DNA from: Streptomyces sp. TLI_053
GTDB lineage: Bacteria; Actinomycetota; Actinomycetes; Streptomycetales; Streptomycetaceae
Direction: 5' to 3'
DNA length: 64,000 bases
Assembly (NCBI RefSeq): GCF_900105395.1
Contig: NZ_LT629775.1
Span: 9,141,501 to 9,205,500, forward strand
Each line of letters opens with the position of its first letter. The stretch's first letter is position 1. A program made the translations under genes and the position numbers. The notes beneath the pieces are model-generated. The model ran no database searches and was not told where the DNA came from. It saw only the letters and a list, made by a program, of their open reading frames with translations. This document shows positions 16,079-23,970 of the stretch, in pieces.

Positions 16079-16512
16079 TGGCGGGCCAGTTGCTTGTAGC
16101 AGCAGAGGGTGGCGGCGAGGCCGAGGAAGGCCAGGTAGTTGCGGGGGTCGCGTTCGTAGCGGTGGTTGAGTCGGCGGTAGCCGGTCAGCCATGACATGGT
16201 GCGTTCGATGACCCACCTGCGGCGTCCGAGGCGTTCGCTGGACTCGATGCCCTTGCGGGCGATACGGACGCCGATCCGTTTGCCGCGCAGCCATTTCCGC
16301 AGATGGGGCACGTCGTAGGCCTTGTCTGCGTGGAGCCGTCCGGGCTTGCGGTAGCGGGCGCCCCAAGTGTGCTGTCTCATCAGGTGGGCCTCGACCATCG
16401 GCTTCAGGGCTTTGCTGTCGTGGGTGTTGCCGGCGGTGACGGCGACGACCAGGGGCAGTCCACCCGCGTCCGACAGGACGTGCATCTTGGAACCCGGCTT
16501 GCCCCGGTCCAC
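16069..16512 (-). CDS. IS5-family transposase, downstream frame (OrfB)
   Basis: 147 aa from an internal GTG (VDRGKPGSKMHVL). It holds the remaining DDE residues: Asp in AGNTHDSKAL and Glu in RRRWVIERTMSWL, with the Y-R-R-L-N-x-R-Y-E-R segment typical of IS5-type DDE transposases. It is expected to be made mainly as a -1 frameshift fusion with OrfA at the A6 run. Confidence 0.93.
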   Translation of the reverse strand: MDRGKPGSKMHVLSDAGGLPLVVAVTAGNTHDSKALKPMVEAHLMRQHTWGARYRKPGRLHADKAYDVPHLRKWLRGKRIGVRIARKGIESSERLGRRRWVIERTMSWLTGYRRLNHRYERDPRNYLAFLGLAATLCCYKQLARHTT

Positions 16513-16886
16513 GGGGCTCGGACCTGTGAGGTGGCCCCTTTTTTGGCCCTCACGTGGGCCGAGTCGAGCACGGTCCGGGAAACATCCAGCAGGCCGGCGT
16601 CGTCAAGACGCTGCAGGACCACCTCGTGCAGCCGGCCCCACACCCCGGCCCGCGTCCAGATCAGGAAGCGGCGATGAACGGTGGACTTGGAGACCCCGAA
16701 ACACGGCGGCAAAGCGCGCCAGGAACAGCCGCTGACCAGCACGTACACGATGGCCGCGAACAGCGTCTCATCAGGCGTGTTCGCCGTCCCGCCGCCCTGC
16801 GGACGCACCCGCTCCGGCGGAATCAGCGGACTCGCCAACTCCCACAACCCGTCCGGAACAATCCAACTCCACGTACCCCGCCCCAT
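16404..16886 (-). CDS. IS5-family transposase, upstream frame (OrfA)
   Basis: 160 aa. It contains the N-terminal helix-turn-helix (DUF4096-like: LWELASPLIPPERVRPQ...DETLFAAIVYVLVSGCSWRALPP) and the first catalytic Asp in VLDSAHVRAKKG. The coding sequence GCC AAA AAA GGG lies at 16539-16547. After this point OrfA becomes out-of-frame sequence; slipping back one base gives RGHLTGPSPVDRGKPGSK, the conserved continuation, in OrfB. The functional transposase is therefore the -1 frameshift fusion of about 270 aa. Confidence 0.93.
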   Translation of the reverse strand: MGRGTWSWIVPDGLWELASPLIPPERVRPQGGGTANTPDETLFAAIVYVLVSGCSWRALPPCFGVSKSTVHRRFLIWTRAGVWGRLHEVVLQRLDDAGLLDVSRTVLDSAHVRAKKGATSQVRAPWTGASRVPRCTSCRTRVDCPWSSPSPPATPTTAKP

Positions 16887-16905
16887 GCCACAACCAACGA
16901 GCCAT

Positions 16906-16924
16906 CACCACATAGGACACGGTC
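16906..16924 (-). repeat. Right terminal inverted repeat of the IS
   Basis: 19 bp, exact inverted copy of 16060-16078, followed by the TAA target duplicate. Confidence 0.97.
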
Positions 16925-17160
16925 TAAGCTGCTGCTGACCTTCGACTCCTCGCCGACCCTGCTGGTCGGGGAGGTCGTGATCGCCTGGGCGCGCGAGCAC
17001 ATCGCCGCGCTCACCGTCGAGCACTGCGGTCCGGCCGGGCACCATGCCCCCGAGGACCGGCCGGAGGAGATCGGCCGCGCGATCGCCGGATGGCTCGGGC
17101 GGCACCGCTTGGTGAATTTCAACGCACCTGTTGTACAAGAGGATTGATTGTTGCTCGGCA

Positions 17161-17204
17161 AGTGGTCCAGACCATTGACGAGGGGTCGCGCGCTGCCTAC
17201 GGTA
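17161..17204 (+). promoter_or_regulatory. DasR-like operator overlapping the LPMO promoter
   Basis: AGTGGTCCAGACCATT (17161-17176) differs by only about two bases from the palindromic DasR-responsive element (AGTGGTCTAGACCACT type) known upstream of Streptomyces chitin genes. TTGACG (17175-17180), an 18-bp spacer and TACGGT (17199-17204) form a plausible promoter whose -35 is overlapped by the operator. The gene starts 108 nt downstream. Confidence 0.75.
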
Positions 17205-17311
17205 TGGGCATTCGCCTGGCGCAGTCATGCCAAGATCCCCTTGGTCGGCGCACCCCCACGCGCGTGTCCTGGGCCGGGCGCACTCTCCATCCACCCCCAC
17301 GGAGGAGCATC

Positions 17312-17899
17312 ATGCGCAAACGCCTTGCCGTCGGCGCGGCCCTGGCCGCCGTCGCCGTCCCGCTCGCGATGGCCGTCCCGGCCAGTTCGCACGGATTCAT
17401 CAACCTGCCGCCGAGCCGCTCCGCCCTGTGCGGCGCGGGTGTCGTCAAGAACTGCGGCGACATCCAGTGGGAGCCGCAGAGCGTCGAGGGCCCGAAGGGC
17501 TTCCCGACCCGCGGTCCCGCCGACGGCACCATCTGCGCCGGGGCGGACGCCCGTTGGGCCCCGCTCGACAACCCGCGCAACGGCGCCTGGCCGACCACCA
17601 AGGTGACGGCCGGTGCCCAGCAGACCTTCACCTGGGAGATCGAGGCCCGGCACTCGACCACCAACTTCCGGTACTTCCTGACCAAGCCCGGCTACGACCC
17701 GACCCAGAAGATCACCCGGGCGAACCTGGACCTCACGCCGTTCCTGACGGTCCCGTACAACGGCCGTCAGCCCGCCGCCACGACCACCCACACCGGGACC
17801 CTCCCCACGGGCCGCACCGGTCACCACGTGGTCGTCGCGGTCTGGGACGTCGCGGACACGTCGAACGCCTTCTACTCCTGCACCGACGTGCTCTTCTGA
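17312..17899 (+). CDS. Secreted chitin-active lytic polysaccharide monooxygenase (AA10)
   Basis: 195 aa. The signal peptide ends at residue 26, so mature His27 (HGFINLPPSRS) is the N-terminal His of the copper brace; His114 (EARHSTTNF) is the second ligand. The axial aromatic lies in NAFYSCTDVLF. N-P-R-N-G-A-W and T-x-F-x-W-E-I-E-A-x-H are AA10 hallmarks. Single domain with no added binding module. GGAGGAG lies 5 nt before the ATG. It oxidatively cleaves crystalline chitin (possibly cellulose) outside the cell. The DasR-like site points to N-acetylglucosamine control. Confidence 0.95.
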   Translation: MRKRLAVGAALAAVAVPLAMAVPASSHGFINLPPSRSALCGAGVVKNCGDIQWEPQSVEGPKGFPTRGPADGTICAGADARWAPLDNPRNGAWPTTKVTAGAQQTFTWEIEARHSTTNFRYFLTKPGYDPTQKITRANLDLTPFLTVPYNGRQPAATTTHTGTLPTGRTGHHVVVAVWDVADTSNAFYSCTDVLF

Positions 17900-17914
17900 A
17901 CCGATCGGTAGCAG

Positions 17915-17953
17915 CACCCGCACCCCGTGGCCGACGGCCCCGGGGCGCGGGTG
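17915..17953. terminator. Bidirectional terminator between LPMO and cold-shock genes
   Basis: CACCCGC plus CCCCG on the left pair with CGGGG plus GCGGGTG on the right, with single mismatch positions. It lies between two convergent stops. Confidence 0.75.
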
Positions 17954-17975
17954 TCCGACTGCGCGGGTGTGCCGC

Positions 17976-18404
17976 TCAGCCCTCGGTCCAGCCGTGGCCC
18001 TGGGCGCACCGCAGCATCGCCTCGCGCACCTTGAGCACCTGCTCGCCGGTCAGCGACGGCACCTGCGCCAGCAGCAGTTCGGTCACCTCCGCCACGAACT
18101 CGGCGGAGGTGAGGACGTCGCACTCCGCGTCGTCGTGGTCGGCCGCCGACCGCGGCACGAGCGGGACCGTACCGGCCGCGCCGGCCGGACGCGCGAGCGC
18201 GCCCTTGGGAAGGCGCACCGACGAGGCCTTGAGCCCGCGGTCGCCCTCCTCCATCTCGAACTCGACCACCAGGCCGGAGTGCACCACGGACTCCGGCATC
18301 AACATGTCGTTGACGTGCAGGAAGACGTCCTCCCCGCCGTGGTCCGGAGCGATGAACCCGTAACCCCGCACACTGTCGTAACGCACCACACGACCGGTGA
18401 CCAC
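17976..18404 (-). CDS. Cold-shock-domain protein with C-terminal extension
   Basis: 142 aa with a GTG start. The N-terminal CSD (about 1-66) has RNP1-like GYGFIAPD and RNP2-like VFLHV. The C-terminal extension (about 70-142) is predicted helical (SAEFVAEVTELLLAQVPSLTGEQVLKVREAMLRCA) and is not found in classic 67-aa Csp proteins. The family binds single-stranded nucleic acid. RNP1 is degenerate (K-G-F-G-F becomes R-G-Y-G-F). Confidence 0.9.
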   Translation of the reverse strand: MVTGRVVRYDSVRGYGFIAPDHGGEDVFLHVNDMLMPESVVHSGLVVEFEMEEGDRGLKASSVRLPKGALARPAGAAGTVPLVPRSAADHDDAECDVLTSAEFVAEVTELLLAQVPSLTGEQVLKVREAMLRCAQGHGWTEG

Positions 18405-18526
18405 TTCGTACCCCCAAGGACAACCCGGGCCCCCTGCCCGACACCTGACGTAGAGGATAGACGACCGGGCGCCGTGGGCGGGAGCGGACCGGGCGCTGCC
18501 GTTCGGCCGTCACCGTGTTTCGGCCG

Positions 18527-19183
18527 TCACCGGACCAGACCCGCCACCCGGGCCTTCCGGCGGAGGAACACCGCGAGCGTCACCGTGCACACGAGGGCGG
18601 CCGCCGCGGTCGCACCCCAGAACGGGACGGCGATCCCGCTCGGCGGCTCGGTGATCATCCGGTCCCCGTCGAGCCACACCGAGGTCTCGCGGCCGTCCGG
18701 GTACAGCTCCCGGGTCGGCCGCTCCTCGCGGAACTCCCGGTCGTCGACGAACCAGCGGTAGGTGCAGCCGTAGAGGTCGCGCCCGATGTTCTGGTCGTTG
18801 ACGCTGCGCCCGGTGACCCGGCAGTCGGTCGTCGTGGCGGCGACCCTACGCGGTTCGTGCCGCGCCGCGTCGACGGCGTGGGCGGTCTGCGCGGCCGCGA
18901 ACACCGTGCCCAGCGCGAACGCGGGGACCGCCAGCAGGCCGACCCAGGCCGCCGCGAAGTCGCGGTCGGGCAGATCGTTGATCACCGTCCGGGCAGTGGC
19001 GAGGAGTGCCACCAGGGCGGCGCCGGCGGCCAGCAGCCAGCCGGTCCGGCCGCCCGGCGTGTCCTGGGACTCCCACCACACGACCGGCGCCGCCGCGGCG
19101 ACCAGCCCCGCCGCCATCACCGGTACCAGCACGGCGCTCCGCCGCTGCGCCGCCGTCCACCGTTCCCCGTCCCCGCTGGTCAA
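18527..19183 (-). CDS. Integral membrane protein with DUF3592-like extracellular segment
   Basis: About 218 aa from a TTG at 19183 preceded by a purine-rich GGGGGAAGGGGG tract; upstream residues in the same frame are compositionally non-coding. It has four hydrophobic segments (VLVPVMAAGLVAAAAPVVW, WLLAAGAALVALLATA, WVGLLAVPAFALGTVFAA and GIAVPFWGATAAAALVCTVTLAVFL). Between the third and fourth is a soluble beta-type part with two Cys (TTDCRVTG...LYGCTYRWFVDDREF) like DUF3592 proteins. Function unknown. Confidence 0.75.
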   Translation of the reverse strand: MTSGDGERWTAAQRRSAVLVPVMAAGLVAAAAPVVWWESQDTPGGRTGWLLAAGAALVALLATARTVINDLPDRDFAAAWVGLLAVPAFALGTVFAAAQTAHAVDAARHEPRRVAATTTDCRVTGRSVNDQNIGRDLYGCTYRWFVDDREFREERPTRELYPDGRETSVWLDGDRMITEPPSGIAVPFWGATAAAALVCTVTLAVFLRRKARVAGLVR

Positions 19184-19373
19184 CCCGGCCCCCTTCCCCC
19201 GGGATTCCCCGGGAGCCCGTGGTGGCGGACGCCCCCCCGGACGTCCGCCGTGACGAGTGTCACGTGCTGCTGCCCGGTGTGCCCAGCCCGTGGGCGGTCC
19301 CGGGCCCGGCCCGGGGCGGAACGGTGACACGGCCGCGACATCGTCACCCGCGCGCGACACCGTCACCGCGGCT

Positions 19374-20114
19374 CTACCAGGGCACGACCTCGCCCAGGTG
19401 GTCGACGAAGTGGAGGCCGCCCGCACCGCGGTGGCCCTCGACGGTCTCCACCACTCCCGGCACGCTCTCCTCAACGCTCAACTCGGCGTGCGGGCCGCCG
19501 AGTCCGGTGCGAACCCAGCCCGGGTCGACCAGCAGCAGGGTCCGGCCGTCGTCGGCGTGCCGGGCGGCGTCGCAGCGCATCAGCTGGTTGAGTGCGGACT
19601 TGCTGGCCCGGTAGAGGTCCTGCCCGCCCCGGGTGTTGTGCGTGATGCTGCCCTGGTCGGAGGACATGACGCCGATGGTGCCGTTCGGCGCGACCAGCGG
19701 GCGGAGGACGTCGACGACGCGCAGCGGGCTCAGCGCGTTGGTGACCATGACCTCGGTGAACATCTCCGTCGGCACCTCGCCGATCGGCAGGTCGCCCCGG
19801 GTGATGGCGGCGTTGACGAAGAGCAGGTCGAGGGTGCGTCCGGCCAGCCGGTCGCGGAGCGCCGCGATCGAGGCCGGATCGGTCATCTCCAGCGACTCGA
19901 CGGTCAGTCGGCCGTCGGCGGTGTCCAACAGCTCGTGCAGGCCGGTGGGCCGGTCGCCGCGTACGGTGCCGATGACGTCCCAGCCCCGGCGGAGGTACTC
20001 GGCGGCGATCCCGAGGCCGAGGGTCCGGGAGGCACCGACGACGAGGGCGGTCCTGCGGGTGCCGGTCGTGTGCGTGTCGTTCACGAAGGCGTCGTTCATG
20101 GGGCTGTTGTTCAC
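19374..20114 (-). CDS. SDR-family oxidoreductase
   Basis: About 246 aa from a GTG at 20114 (AGGA 5 nt upstream); the ATG at 20099 is the alternative. It has Rossmann GASRTLGLG, FVNAAI (N-A-x-x), and catalytic Ser-Tyr-Lys in MSSDQGSI...DLYRASKSALN, lacking the long substrate loop, as in SniffeR/CsgA-type SDRs. It is divergent from the LysR gene at 20277, which probably controls it. The substrate is unknown. Confidence 0.9.
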   Translation of the reverse strand: MNNSPMNDAFVNDTHTTGTRRTALVVGASRTLGLGIAAEYLRRGWDVIGTVRGDRPTGLHELLDTADGRLTVESLEMTDPASIAALRDRLAGRTLDLLFVNAAITRGDLPIGEVPTEMFTEVMVTNALSPLRVVDVLRPLVAPNGTIGVMSSDQGSITHNTRGGQDLYRASKSALNQLMRCDAARHADDGRTLLLVDPGWVRTGLGGPHAELSVEESVPGVVETVEGHRGAGGLHFVDHLGEVVPW

Positions 20115-20241
20115 GAGGGTCCTGATTCGACGAGGGCCTGACGGCACCGGTGCGGAGAGCGGGACGATGTCCCGGGGCGCCCGCGCCGAGGGGCGCCGGG
20201 CGGTCACGGTACGAGTCTCCGAGCAGTGCCGGCCGGGCGTC

Positions 20242-20263
20242 CAATACCCTTTGGGCCGCATTG
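20242..20263. promoter_or_regulatory. Dyad in the SDR/LysR divergent promoter
   Basis: CAAT (20242) and ATTG (20260) mirror each other over a 22-bp span, and ATACC recurs at 20245 and 20264. It lies 14-35 nt before the lysR start, a plausible LysR autoregulatory site. The arms are short. Confidence 0.35.
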
Positions 20264-20276
20264 ATACCGTGCGGGC

Positions 20277-21083
20277 ATGGATCTGGACCTGCGCAAGCTG
20301 CGCTACTTCGTCGCGGTGGCCGAGCACCGGCACTTCGGCCGGGCGGCGGCCGCACTGTTCATCGCCCAGCCCGTCCTCAGCCGTCAGATCCGGGCGTTCG
20401 AACAGGAGGTGGGCTGCCCGCTGTTCACCCGGACCACCCGCAGCGTCGAACTGACCGCCGCCGGGCAGCGGTTGTACGAGGAGGCGCCCGGGATCACCGC
20501 CGCGGTGGCGGGCACCGTGCGCCGGGTGCGGGAGGCGGGCAGTCCGGAGCGCCGGCTCGTGGTGGGCTTCTCGGCGGGCCTGCACGTCGCGGAGGCGATC
20601 CGGGCCTTCACCGCGCGCCACCCGGACGTCGTGGTCGACGTGCTCCCGCTGCCCTGGGTCGAGCGGGACGCGCCGCTCCGGGACGGCCGGGCGCACGTCG
20701 GTTTCCTGCGGCACCCGTTCGACGACTCGGGGCTGCACACCGTCCCGGTCGGCCACGAGACCAAGGTCGCCTGCCTGCCGGCGGGCCACCCGCTGGCCGG
20801 GCGGCAGGCGCTGGTGCTGGCGGATCTCGAGGGTGAGCCGGTCATCACCCGGCGGACGGCCTCGTTGGAGGAGAAGTTCGAGCTGATCGCCTCCGGCCAG
20901 GGCGTCGCCCTGGTGCCGCTGAGCGTCATGCGCGCGTACGCCCGTCCCGGGCTGGTCCACCTCCCGGTCGACGACCACCCGCCGGTCGCGACCTGTCTGG
21001 CGGCGCCGGAGGGCCACGGGCCGGGACCGGTGGCCGACTTCCTGGAGACCGCCGCCGAGGTGCTCCGCGCGCCGGGGTCGTGA
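20277..21083 (+). CDS. LysR-family transcriptional regulator
   Basis: 268 aa. The N-terminal LysR HTH is textbook: MDLDLRKLRYFVAVAEHRHFGRAAAALFIAQPVLSRQIRAFEQEVGCPLFTRTTRSVELTAAG (residues 1-63), followed by the substrate-binding domain (VGFSAGLH...VGFLRHPFDD). The spacing to a strong Shine-Dalgarno is poor, so translation may be from a short leader. It is divergent from an SDR and probably activates it. Confidence 0.95.
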   Translation: MDLDLRKLRYFVAVAEHRHFGRAAAALFIAQPVLSRQIRAFEQEVGCPLFTRTTRSVELTAAGQRLYEEAPGITAAVAGTVRRVREAGSPERRLVVGFSAGLHVAEAIRAFTARHPDVVVDVLPLPWVERDAPLRDGRAHVGFLRHPFDDSGLHTVPVGHETKVACLPAGHPLAGRQALVLADLEGEPVITRRTASLEEKFELIASGQGVALVPLSVMRAYARPGLVHLPVDDHPPVATCLAAPEGHGPGPVADFLETAAEVLRAPGS

Positions 21084-21693
21084 TCCGGCCATCGTCGGAA
21101 TTCCGTGCGGTGAAAGCCGGTTCGCCGTAGCATCGTCGCCGGAACGCGCGAAAGCACAGCCCGGTCGGTAGTCCGGGCGCCGCCGGCCCCGGCCGACAGT
21201 CAGTCATTCCCTCCCAGGGTGTCCGGTGCGTTCCTCCCGGCGCGCGGTCGCGTGCGGGACGCGGCACCACCATGGGGGGAAGCAGCATGCCGAGGACGTT
21301 CGCCGCCCGGCCGCCGGAGGCCGCGCCCGCAGGCCGGCCGTGCCGCGCGGGCGCCGACGGCCCCGCCGTCGACCCCCCTTCCGGCAGCGTCTGTTCCGCA
21401 GCGGTCCGTCCTGTCGCAGCCGGTCCCGCCGCCGCCCGTCTCCAGGAGAGACAGGCCCCGGCCCGGACGTGTACGGGCGGCTAGCCCCTCCTCCCCGGGC
21501 ACGGTCCGCGCCCTCGGCGGCATCCCGGTACCACGCGGTCGGCCGTCCCTCCCCGCTCCGGACACTCGAACGTCCGATTGTCGATCCTTCGTGGAAAGAG
21601 ATCTGACCGTTCGTCAGTTGACGTTGACGGGGGACGGATCGGTCCGTGGTCGATCCGTGGCACGACCCAATCGAGAACGATCAGGAGATCACT
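21084..21693. other. 610-bp intergenic region before the glycosyltransferase
   Basis: Holds a possible but unconvincing 65-codon frame at 21287-21484 (GGGGGGAAG upstream, Ala/Pro/Arg-rich). Near the downstream gene are two dyads: CTGAC-N5-GTCAG at 21603-21617 and ACGGA-N4-TCCGT at 21634-21647, with TTGAC repeats at 21618 and 21624. These probably mark the promoter and operator of the glycosyltransferase gene. Confidence 0.45.
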
Positions 21694-22821
21694 GTGCGCA
21701 TACTCTTCACCGGCCCGGCGGCGCCGAGCCACCTCTTCCCGATGGTGCCGACCGCCCAGGCCCTGCGGGCCGCCGGGCACGACGTGCTGTTCGCCAGTCC
21801 GAGCCCGTACGACCAGCTCCGGCAGGCCGGCTTCCCGATCGTCGGGATCGGCGACGGGCGGCCGCTGCGGGACTCCTTCGAGGCGACCTGGGGCGGGCAG
21901 GTCAGCTACGCCCAGCCGGGCATGACCCAGGACGAGATCCTGGAGATGGCGGCGGCCGCCTTCGCCCACGCCTCGCGCTCCACGGTCGAGGACCTGCTCG
22001 CGGTCGCCGAGCGCTGGGGCGCCGATCTGCTCGTGCACGACTCCTGCCTGGCCTCCGCCCAGCTGGTCGCGGCCCGGCTCGGCATCCCGGCGGCGCTGCA
22101 GAACTTCGGCGTCATCTCCGGCCTCGAGCTGGCCGCCCGGCTGGCCGCCCACTTCACCGATGTCTACGAGAAGCACGGTGTGGCCGCCCCCGCGCCGACC
22201 ACACCGCTGAACGTCGTCCCGGCCTCGCTCGGCGGCGACCCGGGCGGACTGCGGATGCGCTACCTCCCGTACAACGGTGGGGGCGTGGTCCCGGTCGAGC
22301 TGCTCGAGCGGGGCCACCGGCCGAGGGTCGCGGTCACCCTGGGCACCGTGATCGCCGGGATCGACGGCGTGGCGGCGATCGCCCGGCTGGTCGAGTCCGC
22401 CGGGGCGGTGGACGCGGAGTTCCTGCTCGCCGTCGGCGACGCCGACCTCGGCAAGCTGGGGACCCTGCCGGACAACGTCCGCCCGCTGCCCTGGGTGCCG
22501 CTCGCGGAGCTGCTGCGGGTCTGCGACGCGGTGGTGCACCACGGGGGGTCCGGCAGCACGCTCACCGGGCTCCAGGCGGGTGTGCCCCAGCTGCTGCTGC
22601 CCCAGGGTGCCGACAACTTCGCGGTGGCCGATGCCCTGACCGCCGCCGGGGCCGCGCTGAGCGCCGGCTCCGACGCGGTCGACACCGCCCTGCTCACCCG
22701 GCTCGTCACCGACCCGGCGCTGCGCGAGGGCGCCGCGCGGCTCCGGGCCGAGAACGAGGCGCTGCCGACCCCGGCGGCCCTCGTCCCGGAGATCGAGGCC
22801 CTGGTCACCGCCCACCGGTGA
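21694..22821 (+). CDS. GT-B glycosyltransferase (macrolide/MGT type)
   Basis: 375 aa from the GTG of VRILFTGPAAPSH, with AGGAGA 6 nt upstream; the in-frame GTG 48 nt earlier lacks an RBS and would displace the N-terminal strand. The C-terminal donor domain has VVHHGGSGSTLTGLQAGVPQLLLPQGADNFAVADAL, the NDP-sugar signature of EryCIII/MGT-type enzymes that glycosylate macrolides and other small molecules. No biosynthetic genes surround it, so it may modify or inactivate an exogenous compound (inference). Confidence 0.93.
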   Translation: MRILFTGPAAPSHLFPMVPTAQALRAAGHDVLFASPSPYDQLRQAGFPIVGIGDGRPLRDSFEATWGGQVSYAQPGMTQDEILEMAAAAFAHASRSTVEDLLAVAERWGADLLVHDSCLASAQLVAARLGIPAALQNFGVISGLELAARLAAHFTDVYEKHGVAAPAPTTPLNVVPASLGGDPGGLRMRYLPYNGGGVVPVELLERGHRPRVAVTLGTVIAGIDGVAAIARLVESAGAVDAEFLLAVGDADLGKLGTLPDNVRPLPWVPLAELLRVCDAVVHHGGSGSTLTGLQAGVPQLLLPQGADNFAVADALTAAGAALSAGSDAVDTALLTRLVTDPALREGAARLRAENEALPTPAALVPEIEALVTAHR

Positions 22822-22863
22822 CCGGTCCGGACGTTCGTCGGGGGCGCTGAGGGCACGCCGCTC

Positions 22864-22909
22864 CCCGTCCCCGGTGGAGGTGCCGCCCCGCACCCCCACC
22901 GGGGACGGG
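22864..22909 (+). terminator. Terminator of the glycosyltransferase gene
   Basis: CCCGTCCCCGGTGG (22864-22877) pairs perfectly with CCACCGGGGACGGG (22896-22909) around an 18-nt loop. Confidence 0.75.
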
Positions 22910-23040
22910 ACGGCCGCGCCGGACTCGGGCGCTCCCTGGGTGATCGTCCAGCTCCGGGGCGGTGCGCTGGTGCGCGGATCCACTCGTTCCGGGCCCGGCG
23001 CGTTGCTGCAATACCCATGTCGATCTGTCGAGGACGGTGG

Positions 23041-23970
23041 ATGCACATGGACCTGAACACCGTGGTGGAACTGCGGGATGCCCGCGAACGCGGGACGTGG
23101 CGGCCGGGGGACGCCTGGCTGGGCGGCGGGACGTACCTGTTCTCGGAGCCCCAGCCGCACATCCGGCGCCTGTTCGACCTCAACCGGATGGGCTGGGAGC
23201 CGCTGCGGCCCACCCCGGACGGCGGGCTGGAGATCGCCGCGACCTGTACGATCGCGCAGCTCTCCCGCCACCCGAAGCCGGCCGGCTGGACGGCGGCACC
23301 GCTGTTCGAGCAGTGCTGCCGGGCCTTCCTCGCCTCCTGGAAGATCTGGAACGTGGCCACCGTCGGGGGCAACCTCTGCAACGGCCTGCCCGCCGGGCCG
23401 ATGATCTCCCTCACCGCCGCCCTCGACGGCGTCTGCCGCCTCCTCGACCGTAGCGGCGCGACGCGCGTCCTGCCGGTCGGGGACTTCGTGCTCGGCGCCG
23501 GGGTCAAGGACCTGCGGCCGGGCGAACTGCTGCGCTCGATCACCCTGCCCGGCCGGGCGCTGACCCGCCGGACGGCGTTCCGGCAGGCCTCCCTCTACGG
23601 GCTCGGCCGCTCCGGCGCCCTGGTGATCGGCACCCTGGACCCGGTGGACGGGGAGTTCGCGCTGCACATCACCGCGGCCACGGTCCGGCCGGTCCGGCTG
23701 GGCTTCGCCGTGCCGCCGAACGCCGAGGCGGTGCGCGAGGCGGTGGAGCACGCCGTCGCGCCGGACGAGTACTTCGACGACATCCACGGCCTGCCGGCCT
23801 GGCGGCGGCACATGACCCTGCGGTTCGCCGAGGAGGTCCGGCGCGAGCTGGTCGAGCTGGTCGAGGGGGTCGGACCCGTCGGACCCGTCGAAGCCGTCGG
23901 AGCCGTCGAGCCGCGAGAACCGGCCGGGCCGGACCGGGCCCCCGGCGCCACCGAGGAGGCCGGCCGATGA
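23041..23970 (+). CDS. Xanthine-dehydrogenase-type FAD-binding subunit
   Basis: 309 aa. The ATG at 23041 has GAGG 7 nt upstream. The CO-dehydrogenase/XDH flavoprotein fold is visible: WLGGGTYLFSEPQP (FAD loop), WNVATVGGNLCNGLPAGPMI (the second FAD motif, T-V-G-G-N-x-C), and GELLRSITLP. The C-terminus is a disordered repeat of G-P-V-E-A-V. It shuttles electrons from the Fe-S clusters to NAD+. Its stop overlaps the next gene by 4 nt (ATGA), so the two subunits are made together. Confidence 0.95.
   Translation: MHMDLNTVVELRDARERGTWRPGDAWLGGGTYLFSEPQPHIRRLFDLNRMGWEPLRPTPDGGLEIAATCTIAQLSRHPKPAGWTAAPLFEQCCRAFLASWKIWNVATVGGNLCNGLPAGPMISLTAALDGVCRLLDRSGATRVLPVGDFVLGAGVKDLRPGELLRSITLPGRALTRRTAFRQASLYGLGRSGALVIGTLDPVDGEFALHITAATVRPVRLGFAVPPNAEAVREAVEHAVAPDEYFDDIHGLPAWRRHMTLRFAEEVRRELVELVEGVGPVGPVEAVGAVEPREPAGPDRAPGATEEAGR

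Larger units (their letters stand above)
16060..16924. mobile_element. IS5-family (IS427-like) insertion sequence, 865 bp
   Basis: Terminal inverted repeats GACCGTGTCCTATGTGGTG are identical over 19 bp (16060-16078 and 16906-16924). A 3-bp target duplication TAA flanks the element (16057-16059 and 16925-16927). It carries a two-frame transposase on the minus strand with an A6 slippery run. Perfect repeats, an intact TSD and intact frames point to a recent insertion. Confidence 0.96.
15365..17147 (+). pseudogene. Haloalkane-dehalogenase-like alpha/beta hydrolase disrupted by an IS element
   Basis: Removing 16060-16924 and one TAA duplicate restores one uninterrupted 304-codon frame. It has HGNPTSSHLW (N36, halide ligand type), nucleophile D101 in VGHDWGG with the adjacent W102, and catalytic His in AGHHAPED near the C-terminus. 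N plus the Trp next to the Asp is the haloalkane dehalogenase signature. With the IS in place the frame stops at 16099 (244 codons, the last 12 IS-encoded) and the catalytic His is lost, so the gene is inactive. The start ATG has AGAGG about 10 nt upstream. Confidence 0.93.

Noticed and set aside
21287..21484. Possible 65-aa gene
   Set aside because: A G-rich stretch precedes the ATG, but composition is generic Ala/Pro/Arg and nothing else supports it. Kept only as a note in the intergenic entry.
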